Both the position numbers and the translations under genes were made by a program. A DNA stretch of 64,000 nucleotides from Liquidambar formosana. Lineage: Eukaryota; Streptophyta; Magnoliopsida; Saxifragales; Altingiaceae. Positions 22,312 to 34,369 of the stretch are shown piece by piece. Each line of letters starts with the position of its first letter. Within the stretch, counting starts at the first letter, position 1. The notes beneath the pieces were generated by a model that was given only the letters and a program-made list of their open reading frames with translations, had not been told where the DNA came from and ran no database searches. The DNA lies in the NCBI GenBank assembly GCA_039720395.1, contig CM077826.1, positions 32,050,810 to 32,114,809 on the forward strand, read 5' to 3'.

Positions 22312-22764
22312 TGTAATGCCCGTGTCATTTGATTAGGTTGATCTCACCCTAATATATGGTTTGCATGTATATTAGTTGTTTTGGCAGGGTAAGGCATGCA
22401 CGAGTATTGCATATGCATAATTTAGAATGCTGGGGCGTGTTATTTTAACTTAGTTTTAAATATTGGAGAATTTTAGTTACTACAAGCGGAAGATTGTGAG
22501 GACTCGAGCCATGAGTGATGAGGATTTTGGGTTGAATTGTGATAAGTTATGCTTTAGGGAAACCACACGCCTCTTTTTTGTGCATATTGAGTGATTTGGT
22601 CGACTGTAGGTTGTTTTGGCCAACTATATTACAGACAGAATGTCACGGTACTGTTCACTAGGAAGTTTTGGTCGACCACTTCCTGTGTTGGTCGACTATA
22701 ACGCACGAATTTTGCTGAATGGCTAGATTTTTTTGGGTAAAAAGACGTATATGCCCCTCCTTAT

Positions 22765-22771
22765 TATAAAA
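22765..22771 (+). promoter_or_regulatory. TATA box of the Tekay 5' LTR
   Basis: TATAAAA in a C/T-rich context, conserved at 32807-32813 in the 3' LTR. Confidence 0.6.
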
Positions 22772-23810
22772 CTCCACAAGTTCGGATCTAACACCCTCAT
22801 TTCTACATTTTAAGCTCGTAACACTTAGAGAGAGAAGGAAAGAGAGGGAGGAAAGAGAAAGGACTTGTTTGGAGAGAGAAAGTGGGTTCTTGGCTTGCAT
22901 ATGTGGGTTTCCCACTCTCTCACTTCACTTTAATGCTTCGGGAAGCTTCCTAAGGGCTGGATCCATCTTCTACCACATTTAATTTGTAGATCAAGCTTGA
23001 TTTGTGGAGCTTGGAGCTTGATCTTGCATCCTGGGCTTGGATTTCACCCTCCTAACATATTTTCTCTACGTTTGGTGCAACATATTTGAGGTAGGTGTAA
23101 TTTTCATGGGTTTTAACCGTAGGGATGATAATGGGTTAGTATATAAGCCCATATATGTTGGATAAAAGTGTATTTTGGTGTTATTTAAGAGTTTTCGTGA
23201 TTTTTGGGTGTATTATCATGTAAATTTTGTAATGCATGTACTGAAGGGTCTAGTTTACATAACCCTATATTTAGGAATATTAATTTTGGGAGTATATGGG
23301 TTGATGTACTTGTCATATTTTGGTTTATTTTGAAGGTATATGCTATGTAAATTCTTGTTGGTCTATATTTTGCATGTTTTACATAGCTCCCACATGTTAT
23401 ATAATTATGAAATAATTATATATTGTTGATTTTTGGAATAACTGACACATGTATGAGTTTTTATGCTTTTCATGGCATTCATTGGCATAAAATGCACGAA
23501 ATGGACTTAATTAAATACTTGGTAAAAGTATATTAAAGGGTCATTGGACTTGGACTACTAGCGGTCAAGGGACTTAACGGTAGTTTTCCATTCCTTTGGT
23601 CCTGGGTGCTTTCCGGTTCCAGGTAGGAGCCCTTGTGTTCCCGAATCAGAGGCTACTTTCCGGTTCCAGGTAGGAACCCTTGTGTTGTCCTCTTGGAGGT
23701 GGGTATAAATCCTCCGTTTCCGCGCGAAGACTCCTGCAGGAGTGGTCGGCAATTATGGATTATGTTAAATGGACATGAGTCGCATATCATCCATGACATT
23801 GCATGGGTTT

Positions 23811-26693
23811 TGTCACACCCCATTTTTGCACCACTTTACTAGGGTTTGTCATTCCATGCATGTTTTTGTTTTTTTTTTTAGTCTAGTTACTTGCATTAGC
23901 CTTCTAGAATCACAAGGACATTGGATATGAATTTTGGTTCAATTTGGAGTTGATCTTGAGGGATAATAAGAGCTTTTGTGACTTGAGGGGCATAATCGTC
24001 TTTTAGGTTACAAACCTTTCATTTAACCTTGAAATGATCTCCAAATTGTCAATTAGAGTTCATGAGGATGCATTTGAGGTATTTATGGGTTCAATTTGAT
24101 GAATCAATGGTTCGGGATTAAAATGGCTCAATAAGGTTCAATTTGGTTAAGAGACCCACTTCGGGTTGGCTCAAATCGGCTCATGATTTTCACTCAATTC
24201 CCACTCATTTGACTTTAATTAGTCTTAATTTCATTCCTAAAGATGTTTTGGAAGGTTGAATTTTGAATTGGAAAGCATTCGGTGCGACCCTATGTGCATA
24301 CCTAAGCTTAGCGACGATGGTGTATAACGGTTAGCCGCCTTTGTAAAACCCAACCATACAGCCATGGCTAGGGATTTTTGCCCTAAAATGTCTTAAATTA
24401 CATTCCTCATCGAAGCACGGTCGTTTTGGCTTTCGTTTTGTCAAAATCGGACTCTGTTTGACCCCCGAAACACATTTGGAAGCTGAAAGGGCTCAAATAA
24501 GGCAATTGCTGATGGCGCGCTCGGGTGACCACCTGGGGCTTGGCAGCTAACCGCCCAGCCCAGGTGGTCAGCCGCCCAAGGCCAGGTGGTTAGCCGCCCA
24601 GCCCTGGGTGGTCAGCCGAGCCACCTTCCTAAAATCATGCTGAAGCGGGATTCCTTCCTATTTTTGATGGATTTTTTGCCTCCAGCCGCCAATCCATCTT
24701 ATTTTCAGCCCTATTTGACCTACTTGAGCCCCAAGGAAGTCTCTAAGGACCCTTGGATTAATATTTAGGGTTTTAATCCCAACCATTAATTGATTCCACT
24801 CAATCCTTATAAATACCCCTTTATACTTCAACATTAGGGGAGCCACTTTAAGGCAACTAGAGCCATTCTTATGTAGTTTAACCTAATTTCTGGAGAAAGA
24901 GAGTGAGAGAGAGTTCCAAAGGAGAGCTAGGGTTTTTGTGGAGGCTTGAAGGAGAGTGTTTCAAGAGGAGAAGAAATCTCTACAGCAGCAAGGAGACATC
25001 CACCATAGGTATACCTCTTTTCTCTTTATGCTGAAATTAAGGTTTTACTTAGAATAATTATGTTGCATGCTTAAGATAGTATTTTTATCATGTGTTGATG
25101 CTTCTAATAGTTAATATACATGGTTTAAATGTTATTCATAATGAGTTATGCATGTAATTGGATTATTTCATGTGGTTTAATGCATAGTTGGGATTTTAGG
25201 ATTTCTATTGTGCTGAAATTAGAATAGCTCTATTTCATGTTCAAGTTGGCATTTTTATCATGTGTTGATGCTTCTATTGGTTAATATTCATGACTAAAAT
25301 GTTTTCCTTGAGGAGTTATGCATGTTATAATGTTATTCCATTTGATTTTATGCATAGTTGAGATTCTAGGGTTTCTAGTGTCTTTTTTAGGGTTTTGCAT
25401 TGAATAGCTATTATTTCATGTTCAAGCTTGCATTTTTATCATGTGTTAATGCTTTCATTAGTTAATACATATGATTGGAATGTCATTTATGTTTAGTTTT
25501 GCATGATTTAGGGCTGTTTCACATAGTTCAAAGCATGTGCGTGAGTTTAGGATTTCTTTTGCCCTTGTTTTAGGTGTGTTGCATATAGCATAGTAGTTTA
25601 GGTTTTTTGTTGTCTTTTTCTTCATAGTTGTTGTATATATATTGCATATAGAATAGCTATGATGATTTTCTGCATTCATGTTAGTTGATTTTAGGGTTTT
25701 ATGCATGTCATGGTTCTAGGATTGCATTAGGGTTTATATTATTTCACTGTTTGTGTTATATACATGATTAGTGGATGATTTTAGGCCCTTATACCATTCT
25801 GTCCAAATTTGTATTTTCTTCTTTTGGTTTGTTTTGAGCACATGTAAGGGTGCAAACAGGGGTGATAATTGCTTTATTGCAGATAAGGTCGTTATTGCTT
25901 AAGCTTGCTATTACTCGGAGATATTGCACAAGGTAAGTAGGGTTTGAAAGTGCCCTAATTCACTTTTTCTTCCTTTATCTTTTCTCTTCTACCTCCTTAG
26001 GGTTATTTCCTAATATGAGTCTATGGTAATAATTAGAGGTTTCCTTGATTAAATAAATTACCTTTTTATCAAAATTTTCCATCTTGTGGAAGTTATTTCT
26101 ATTTCAAACATGGTTTAAATACCAGATTTTCTATCTTTCAAATAAAGAAACCTAGGGTTTTTACCATAGGTTTATATTAGGATTTAACCCTAATTCTCAT
26201 CGAACTACGTGGACTTTGATCCATGTATTTCTCTACATGGTACGTAGGCGCTTTGAGGTTCAAGGTCCGCCCTAGGATCTAAGTATCCTAGTTTAGTTTA
26301 GTTTTCTTTGTTTTCTTTGTTTGTTATGGATGAATGAATGGATGATATGCATGCTGTCTTGTGATGATAATTGTTAATTGATGTGTGATTAAGACTTTGA
26401 TTTAGCCCAATTAAATTAAGAGACTGTTTAGGGCGATATGGGTGCCTATAGGCTTTGCCTAAAACCTTCCCATATCGTAGCTTAGCCTCCGAATCCCCGA
26501 TTTCTTTGGTTTCCAAAAGATCTTTTGCCTTAACATTTTTAAATATGGAGTCATTCTTTTGTTTTCCAAAAACAAAACTGTTTTTTAGGGTTTTCCTTGT
26601 TTCCTTTAAAAAACAAGGTGGCGACTCCTTTTCCTTTTTTCAAACCCATTATCCTTTTCAACCCTCGTGGGCCTTAATTTTTCGGGGTCCACA
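23811..26693 (+). mobile_element. Solo LTR of the Tat-like family, inserted in the Tekay 5' LTR
   Basis: 2883 bp, from TGTCACACCCC to ...GGTCCACA. It matches the LTRs at 1-2565 and 9576-12452 over its whole length with somewhat more differences, the last 350 bp being the most diverged. It is flanked by GGTTT on both sides (23806-23810 and 26694-26698). The unoccupied site GCATGGGTTTTAATTATT is preserved in the sister LTR at 33841. An insertion followed by LTR-LTR recombination explains it. Confidence 0.95.
24808..24815 (+). promoter_or_regulatory. TATA box of the solo LTR
   Basis: TATAAATA at the same place as in the two other LTR copies. It could start transcripts reading into the Tekay element. 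Confidence 0.65.
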
Positions 26694-27218
26694 GGTTTTA
26701 ATTATTTTAAGCATGATTTGTAATTGGTTATATTATCATGCTTTCGTTATTTCTATATGAAAATTATACCTACTGAGTTTTATACTCACTCCTATGTTTT
26801 ATAAACCCTTTTCAGATGATTTCATAGCTGGGGAGACCTCGCCTTGAGGTGTTATGCTTTGTTGGGATTGAATTTTAATATTATGGTTATATATTAACTA
26901 AACACTTTGTATTCGGCCAATGGGCACTAGACATGTAATAACTTATGGTTTGTAATATTTTAATTTCGTAGGTCTCTTTATATGGTTTATTTAGCATGTG
27001 ATGATACCAATGATGGATGACAGGAACTTTATAACTATTTTATACAGGATTTTGTTACGGTATGTTCCATATACGAATGGGTCATGCCAAAAATTTTATT
27101 GAAATTACCGGTTTTCTAACACGTGTTATTCACGTGCTTCATAAATGATTTTCTTAATTAAACTGGTTTTATTAATATTGATCACGGCTTAATTAATTTG
27201 GGTCGTGACAATTCTTTT

Positions 27219-27230
27219 TGGTATCAGAGC
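27219..27230 (+). promoter_or_regulatory. Primer binding site of the Tekay element
   Basis: TGGTATCAGAGC, the standard complement of the plant initiator methionine tRNA 3' end, 8 nt after the LTR. Confidence 0.92.
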
Positions 27231-27460
27231 TTGCTAGTAGGTCCATATGGGAGTATACCTGTATAATTATAATTTACATGTAGGGATAATAACATGTTGA
27301 TTGAGAACTTGTTTGTGTTTTATGCGAACCTAGAAACATGTTAGGTTACACATGTTGGATAATTTATTGGGTGTTAATGAATTAGTGTGCACGTGGTATA
27401 ATATAACACACACTAGAGAACAATGTTCTATCTATGGTATATATATATGATAGTTTGTTT

Positions 27461-28889
27461 ATGTCTACTAGAATGCCAAGGAACACTCGTAACAGTCGTC
27501 GTGCTGCTGAAGCCCGAGCTCGGGCTGAAGCTGAAGCACAAGCACTGAGCTGAGGTTGAAACCAATGCACAAAACCCACCACAGGTTCCAGTTGGGGAAC
27601 AAGTTGGAAACCCTCCACCTATACAAGAAAATTTCAATCCAGCTCAATTGGATGCCCTTTTTGCTGCCATACAAGGGCTACAGGCTAATTTGGCCACTAA
27701 TACTTATTGGAACCAGGACCCAAAGTTGGTGGAGATGACTCGGAAGTCACTATTGAGGAAGGAGTTTCATGAAGTCAAACCTTCCAGGTTTACTGGGGAC
27801 CATGACCCAGTAAAGGCTGACCAATGGATTCGTAGGGTGAAAACTGATTTGAAATTAGCCCGCATACCCAAGTCTTATTGGGTGGAATTTGCCTCTAGCC
27901 TTGTTCATTGACATGGCTGAGGATTGGTGGACTAGGCCAAGGTTCACTTGAGGAGTTGGGAGCTATGACTTGGGAGCGATTTGAGTCCAAGTTCAACGAC
28001 AATTTTTATCCGGAAGCCTTTAAGAACAACAAAATCCGGGAACTGATGAATTTGAAGCAAGGGGAGATGACTGCTCAATAGTACACCTCCAAGTTTGTGG
28101 AGTTGTGTAGATTTTCTGTGGGAATGAATACAGATGAGAAAGAAAAGTGTAGGAGATACGAATAGGGTTTGAACCATACTCTGCAAGGCAAGGTGAATCA
28201 TTTAATGATTAATGATTTCAAGAAACTTGTGAGCTCTGTTTTAGCTGCTGAAGAGGAACACCTGGGCTATAGAGAAGACAGGGCTCTAAAGAGAGAACGC
28301 AGAAGGAATAATCCACAACCATGAAAGGATGGTGCTAGTGGTTCTGGTACAGGGAAGAAGCCACAACAGCAGGGTGGAGGTTCTGGAACTAATCCCAACC
28401 TTCGTCCTAAAGGGATTCAGTTCAAACCACCTCAACCAGGGAAGAACAGTAGTAGTAGCAGTTCCAGTGGAAGTAGTGGAAGCCAAAAGACGTGTTTTCA
28501 CTGTAAACAGAAGGGGCATATCAAACCTAATTGTCCATTGTTGACTGGGGGTTCATCATCTTCCCAGCAACCATCTGTGAATTCCCCACCACCATATTTC
28601 CCCCAACAAGGATATGGTTATCAGGGACAATCACCAATGCCAGTGCATTCTCAGTCCTATTTTATGCCACCCCCATACTATGGACAACAATACATCACCC
28701 AGCCGTACCAACAGCAATATTATCAACCACCTCAGTACCCACAACCTCAATACCAATCACCGCAACAGCAGCAGCTGCCACAGGGATATGGTCAGCAACC
28801 CTAGAATCGCCAGGGGCGCAAGTGGAGGTGGTAGTGGAAGAGGACAGGGTAATCGTCAGCATGGGCGAGTGTTTGCTATGCATCGCTAG
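27461..28889 (+). pseudogene. Gag of the Tekay element, broken
   Basis: It starts at ATG 27461 with an arginine-rich N-terminus. The capsid domain follows in pieces: a frame at about 27549-27911 with RFTGDHDPVKADQWI, then another with the region around 27960-28260. The CCHC zinc knuckle CFHCKQKGHIKPNC is at about 28498-28539, followed by a Q/P/Y-rich tail (28560-28800). Frameshifts lie near 27545 and 27900. In-frame stops are at 28079, 28163, 28322, 28802 and 28887; each sits where related elements have Gln, Glu or Arg. The protein cannot be made as one chain. Confidence 0.88.
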
Positions 28890-31800
28890 GAAGAAGGAGC
28901 TTCTAATGCAGTGGTTGAAGGTACATTCCTAGTCTTTGGAGTATGGGCTAAAGTTTTGTTTGATCCGGGATCCACACATTCATTTATTTCTTCATCGTTT
29001 GCCGATACTTTAGAATTGAAGTATGATGATTTGGGTTTTACATTGGAAGTAGATACTCCTCTTGGGAATTGTTTCATGACTAGTTATATTTGCCGTGAGT
29101 GTTGTGTTAACATTGTGGGTCAGGAGATGTTGATAGATCTCATCATTTTAGATGTATCTGGTTATGATATCATCATTGGCATGAATTGGTTAGCCAATTA
29201 TAGAGCTGTAATGGATTGTTACAAGAAGAAGGTAACTTTCCATAATTCTAGTGGTGAAGTTTTCTCTTTCTATGGAGATAGACATACTCTCCATCCGGAT
29301 ATCTTATTTGATATCCAGATTCGGCGTTTCAAGAAAAGTAGTTATTTAAGTTTTCTAGCGGCAATCAGGGGTGAAGATGCTGAGGGCATACATCCCCACC
29401 ACATTCCCGTTGTACGGGAATTTCTTGATGTATTCCCAGATGAATTACCAGGTTTGCCTCCTAGGAGGGAGGTAGACTTTACTATTGATTTACAACCGGG
29501 AACGGGACCCTATTTCTATTATGCCATATAGAATGGCTCCTGTTGAGCTTAGAGAGTTGAAGACTCAGATTGAAGAACTCAAGGCGAAGGGTTTTATTCA
29601 AGAGAGTAGATCACCATGGGGTGCACCTGTACTTTTTGTGAAGAAGAAGGATGGGTCCTTGCGATTATGTATTGACTATAGACAGTTGAATCATATTACC
29701 ATCAAGAACAAGTATCCATTGCCTCATATTGATGATTTATTTGACCAGTTACGCGGGTCCCAATTCTTTTCCAAGATTGACTTGCGTTCTGGTTATCATC
29801 AGATGCTTGTTCGAGCTGAAGATGTTGAGAAGACTGCTTTTAATTCTCGATATGGTCATTATAAGTTTTTGGTGATGCCTTTCAGATTGACCAATGCACC
29901 TGCAGCCTTTATGGACTTGATGAATCGTGTGTTTCGTCCTTATCTAGATCAATTTGTAGTTGTATTTATTGATGATATTTTGGTATATTCGAGGAACTCA
30001 AGAGGAACACGCGCATCATTTGGCAATTGTATTGCAGACTTTGAGAGAACACAGGTTGTATGCCAAGTGGGAGAAGTGTGACTTCTGGTTGAACCAAGTG
30101 AAGTTTTTGGGACACATAGTATCTGAAAGAAGGTATTGCAGTAGACCCGTCCAAGGTTGAAGCTATATTGAATTGGCCTAGACCCAGGAACGTGACAGAG
30201 ATTCGCAGTTTCCTAGGTTTGGCAGGTTATTACCGAAGATTTGTAGAAGGTTTTTCTAGTATTGCTGCACCTCTTACGAGGTTGACCAGGAAGGATATAC
30301 CCTTTGTTTGGGATGATGCTTGTGAGGAAGCATTTGAAGAGTTGAAGTCTTGTCTGACATCTGCACCAGTTTTGATCATTCCAACTAGTGGTTTGGGGTA
30401 TACCGTGTATTGTGATGCATCTTTGAGTGGATTAGGATGTGTGTTGATGCAAACTGAGAGAGTTGTTGCATACGGTTCTAGACAGTTAAGGCTGCATGAG
30501 ATGAATTATCCTACTCATGACTTAGAGCTTGCAACTATAGTGTTTGCACTGAAGCTTTGGAGATGTTATTTGTATGGTGAGAAGTTTGAGGTCTTATCTG
30601 ACCATAAGAGTTTGAAGTATATTTTTACCCAAAGAGATTTGAATCTCAAGCAGAGAAGGTGGGTGGAGTATTTGGAAGATTACGATTTTGAATTGAAGTA
30701 TCACCCTAGGAAGGCTAATGTTGTAGCAGATGCTTTGAGCAGGAAGTCTTGTGGGACTTTATACAGTATTTTTGTCCACCATTGGAGGATGGTGAATGCC
30801 TTGTGTGACCATAACTTGTTTGTTGGTGGTTTGGCAGGTAAAGAATGTGTCTATAATTTGGTGAGACCTTACCCCATCCCCAAGATTGTGGAAGCTCAAT
30901 ATTCAGATCCCAAGTTGGTGGATATCCATGGTAGATTAAAAAATGGTGAAGAAGTATCTGGATGGACCATAGATCCTAATGGTGGTTTGAGGTACCAGAA
31001 TAGACTTACAGTTCCATGTAATGAGAAGATTAAGGAAGAAGTTCTTAGTCTTGCTCACCAATCGAAGTTTTCTATTCATCCAGGCAATAATAAGATGTAT
31101 AGAGACTTGAAAAGGCAGTTCTGGTGGAAAGGTATGAAGTGTGACGTGGCAAGGTTTGTTGCTAAATGTTACACATGTTAACAGGTTAAAGCTGACCATA
31201 GGAAGCCTTTTGGGCAGTTGCAGCCTTTACCACCGCCTTAATGGAAGTGGGAGGAAATCACTATGGATTTCATCAGCGGGTTGCCGCGCACTCAGAGAAG
31301 CTATGACACTATTTGGGTAGTAGTGGACCGCTTCACTAAGTCTGCTCACTTTATAGCTGTGCGATCGACTGACTCAGCTGAGAAGTTGGCTCGGTTGTAC
31401 ATCAGAGAGATAGTACGTCTGCATGGAGTCCCTAAATCAATTGTATCTGACAGAGATCCTCATTTCCTTTCTCAGTTTTGGTAGAGTTTACAAAGGGAGT
31501 TGGGTACTCGGTTACACCTCAGTTCAGCCTATCATCCATAGACAGATGGGCAAACTGAGCGTGTTAATCAAATCTTGGAGGATATATTGCGAGCATGTGT
31601 TTTGGACTTTAAGGGAAGTTGGCAAGAACACTTGGCTCTGGCAGAGTTTTCTTACAATAACAGTTTTCAGACTAGCATCGGGATGGCATCTTTCGAGGCG
31701 TTGTATGGGAGACCATGTAGATCTCCTATGTGTTGGGCGGAGACTGGTGAAGGAACCTTACTGGGACCAGAGTTGATTCAGGAGACCACAGATAAAGTCA

Positions 31801-32306
31801 AACTCATCAGAGAGCGACTTGAGACAGCTCAGAGTAGGTACAAGAGCTACGCTGATAAGCGACAAACACCTTTGACTTTTCAACTTGGAGACTTTGTAAT
31901 GTTGAAAGTGTCACCTCAGAAGGGAGTATTTCGTTTTGGCAAGAAGGGGAAGCTTGCACCACGTTTCATTGGACCATTTAGGATTATTGGCACTAAAGGT
32001 CTCAATGCTTATGAGTTGGCATTACCATTGCAGTTTGGTAAAGTGCACAATGTGTTCCACGTGTCCATGTTACGCAAGTATGTTCATGATCCAGCTCATG
32101 TGATTAATTGGCAAGATATCGAAGTGGAGGAAGATGCCACCTATGTGGAATATCCTATCCGAGTTTTGGATTACCGTGAAAAGGTCTTACGTGGTAAGAC
32201 TATTCCTTTGGTAAAAGTGTTATGGAACCATCATGGCGAAGAAGAAGCTACTTGGGAATTGGAGTGGTTCATGCGTGAAACCTATCCATATCTGTTCGAC
32301 AATTAA
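28890..32306 (+). pseudogene. Pol of the Tekay element (protease, RT, RNase H, integrase, chromodomain), broken
   Basis: The protease region has LFDPGSTHSFIS near 28960, the usual DSG-type active site appearing here as DPG. Reverse transcriptase runs from about 29520, with [16 protein letters not shown] and the catalytic FIDDILVYS near 29966. RNase H (from about 30400) has [11 protein letters not shown] and a [15 protein letters not shown] tail. Integrase has an H-C zinc region near 31060-31180, [10 protein letters not shown] and a core to about 31760. The C-terminus (about 32150-32306) has the aromatic pattern of a chromodomain, which in chromoviruses directs insertion to marked chromatin. 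Frameshifts lie near 29510, 30001 and 30127; stops are at 31179, 31239, 31482 and 31539. It is non-functional. Confidence 0.92.
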
Positions 32307-32339
32307 GGTAAGATTTGAATTCGAGGACGAATTCTCTTT

Positions 32340-32353
32340 TAGGAGGGAGGAAT
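32340..32353 (+). promoter_or_regulatory. Polypurine tract of the Tekay element
   Basis: AGGAGGGAGGAAT immediately before the 3' LTR start TGTAATGCCC: the plus-strand primer site. Confidence 0.85.
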
Positions 32354-34364
32354 TGTAATGCCCATGTCATTTAATTAGGTTGATCTCACCCTAATATATG
32401 GTTTGCATGTATATTAGTTGTTTTGTCAGGGTAAGGCATGCACGAGTATTGCATATGCATGATTTAGAATGCTGGGGCGTGTTATTTTAACTTAGTTTTA
32501 AATATTGGAGAATTTTAGTTACTATAAGTGGAAGATTGTGAGGACTCGAGCCATGAGTGATGAGGATTTTGGGTTGAATTGTGATAAGTTATGCTTTAGG
32601 GAAACCACACGCCTCTTTTTTGTGCATATTGAGTGATTTGGTCGACTGTAGGTTGTTTTGGCCAACTATATTACAGACAGAATGTCACGGTACTGTTCAC
32701 TGGGAAGTTTTGGTCGACCACTTCCTGTGTTGGTCGACTATAACGCACGAATTTTGCTGAATGGCTAGATTTTTTTGGGTAAAAAGACGCATATGCCCCT
32801 CCTTATTATAAAACTCCACAAGTTCGGATCTAACACCCTCATTTCTACATTTTAAGCTCGTAACACTTAGAGAGAGAAGGAAAGAGAGGGAGGAAAGAGA
32901 AAGGACTTGTTTGGAGAGAGAAAGTGGGTTCTTGGCTTGCATATGTGGGTTTCCCACTCTCTCACTTCACTTTAATGCTTAGGGAAGCTTCCTAAGGGCT
33001 AGATCCATCTTCTACCACATTTAGTTTGTAGATCAAGCTTGATTTGTGGAGCTTGGAGCTTGATCTTGCATCCTAGGCTTGGATTTCACCCTCCTAACAT
33101 ATTTTCTCTACGTTTGGTGCAACATATTTGAGGTAGGTGTAATTTTCATGGGTTTTAACCGTAGGGATGATAATGGGTTAGTATATAAGCCCATATATGT
33201 TGGATAAAAGTATATTTTGGTGTTATTTATGAGTTTTCGTGATTTTTGGGTGTATTATCATGTATATTTTGTAATGCATGTACTGAAGGGTCTAGTTTAC
33301 ATAACCCTATATTTAGGAATTTTAATTTTGGGAGTATATGGGTTGATGTACTTGTCATATTTTGGTTTATTTTGAAGGTATATGCTATGTAAATTCTTGT
33401 TGGTCTATATTTTGCATGTTTTACATAGCTCCCACATGTTATATAATTATGAAATAATTATATATTGTTGATTTTTGGAATAACTGACACATGTATGAGT
33501 TTTTATGCTTTTCATGGCATTCATTGGCATAAAATGCACGAAATGGACTTAATTAAATACTTGGTAAAAGTATATTAAAGGGTCATTGGACTTGGACTAC
33601 TAGCGGTCAAGGGACTTAGCGGTGTTTTCCATTCCTTTGGTCCTGGGTACTTTCCCGTTCCAAGGTAGGAGCCCTTGTGTTCCCAAATCAAAGGCTACTT
33701 TCCGGTTCCAGGTAGGAACCCTTGTGTTGTCCTCTTGGAGGTGGGTTTAAATCCTCCGTTTCCGCGCTAAGACTCCTATGGGAGTGGTCGGTAATTATGG
33801 ATTATGTTAAATGGACATGAATCGCATATCATCCATGACATTGCATGGGTTTTAATTATTTTAAACATGATTTGTAATTGGTTATATTATCATGCTTTCG
33901 TTATTTCTATATGAAAATTATATCTACTGAGTTTTATACTCACTCCTATGTTTTATAAACCCTTTTCAGATGATTTCATAGCTGGGGAGACCTTGCCTTG
34001 AGGTGTTATGCTTTGTTAGGATCAAATTTTAATATTATGGTTATATATTAACTAAACACTTTGTATTCGGCTAATGGGCACTAGACATGTAATAACTTAT
34101 GGTTTGTAATATTTTAATTTCGTAGGTCTCTTTATATGGTTTATTTAGCATGTAATGATACTAATGGTGGATGACAGGAACTTTATAACTATTTTATACA
34201 GGATTTTGTTACGGTATGTTCCATATACAAATGGGTCATGCCAAAAATTTTATTGAAATTACCGGTTTTCTAACACGTGTTATTCACGTGCTTCCTAAAT
34301 GATTTTCTTAATTAAACTGGTTTTATTAATATTGATCATGGCTTAATTAATTTGGGTCGTGACA
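32354..34364 (+). repeat. 3' LTR of the Tekay element
   Basis: 2011 bp, from TGTAATGCCC to GGGTCGTGACA. It is uninterrupted and so preserves the empty target site of the solo LTR found in the 5' copy. TATAAAA is at 32807-32813. Confidence 0.94.
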
Positions 34365-34369
34365 ATGTA
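34365..34369 (+). other. Target-site duplication ATGTA, right side of the Tekay element
   Basis: It matches 22307-22311 and marks the right edge of the insertion. Confidence 0.85.

Larger units (their letters stand above)
22312..27210 (+). repeat. 5' LTR of the Tekay element, split by a solo LTR
   Basis: It starts TGTAATGCCC and ends GGGTCGTGACA. The LTR sequence lies in 22312-23810 and 26699-27210, with the foreign LTR and its duplicated target between. A probable TATA box, TATAAAA, is at 22765-22771. Confidence 0.92.
22312..34364 (+). mobile_element. Tekay/Del-type chromovirus (Ty3/gypsy), defective
   Basis: It has 5' LTR, initiator-Met-tRNA primer site, gag, a pol in the order protease, reverse transcriptase, RNase H, integrase, a C-terminal chromodomain-like segment, a polypurine tract and a 3' LTR, with 5-bp target duplications. 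Without a nested solo LTR (23811-26698 including one target copy) the 5' LTR is 2011 bp, exactly the length of the 3' LTR. The two LTRs differ by a few tens of substitutions by eye, so the insertion is moderately young. The coding region carries at least five frameshifts and nine in-frame stops. Confidence 0.93.

Noticed and set aside
28531..28932. Threonine/proline-rich frame
   Set aside because: Another-frame shadow of the Q/P/Y-rich gag tail of the Tekay element.
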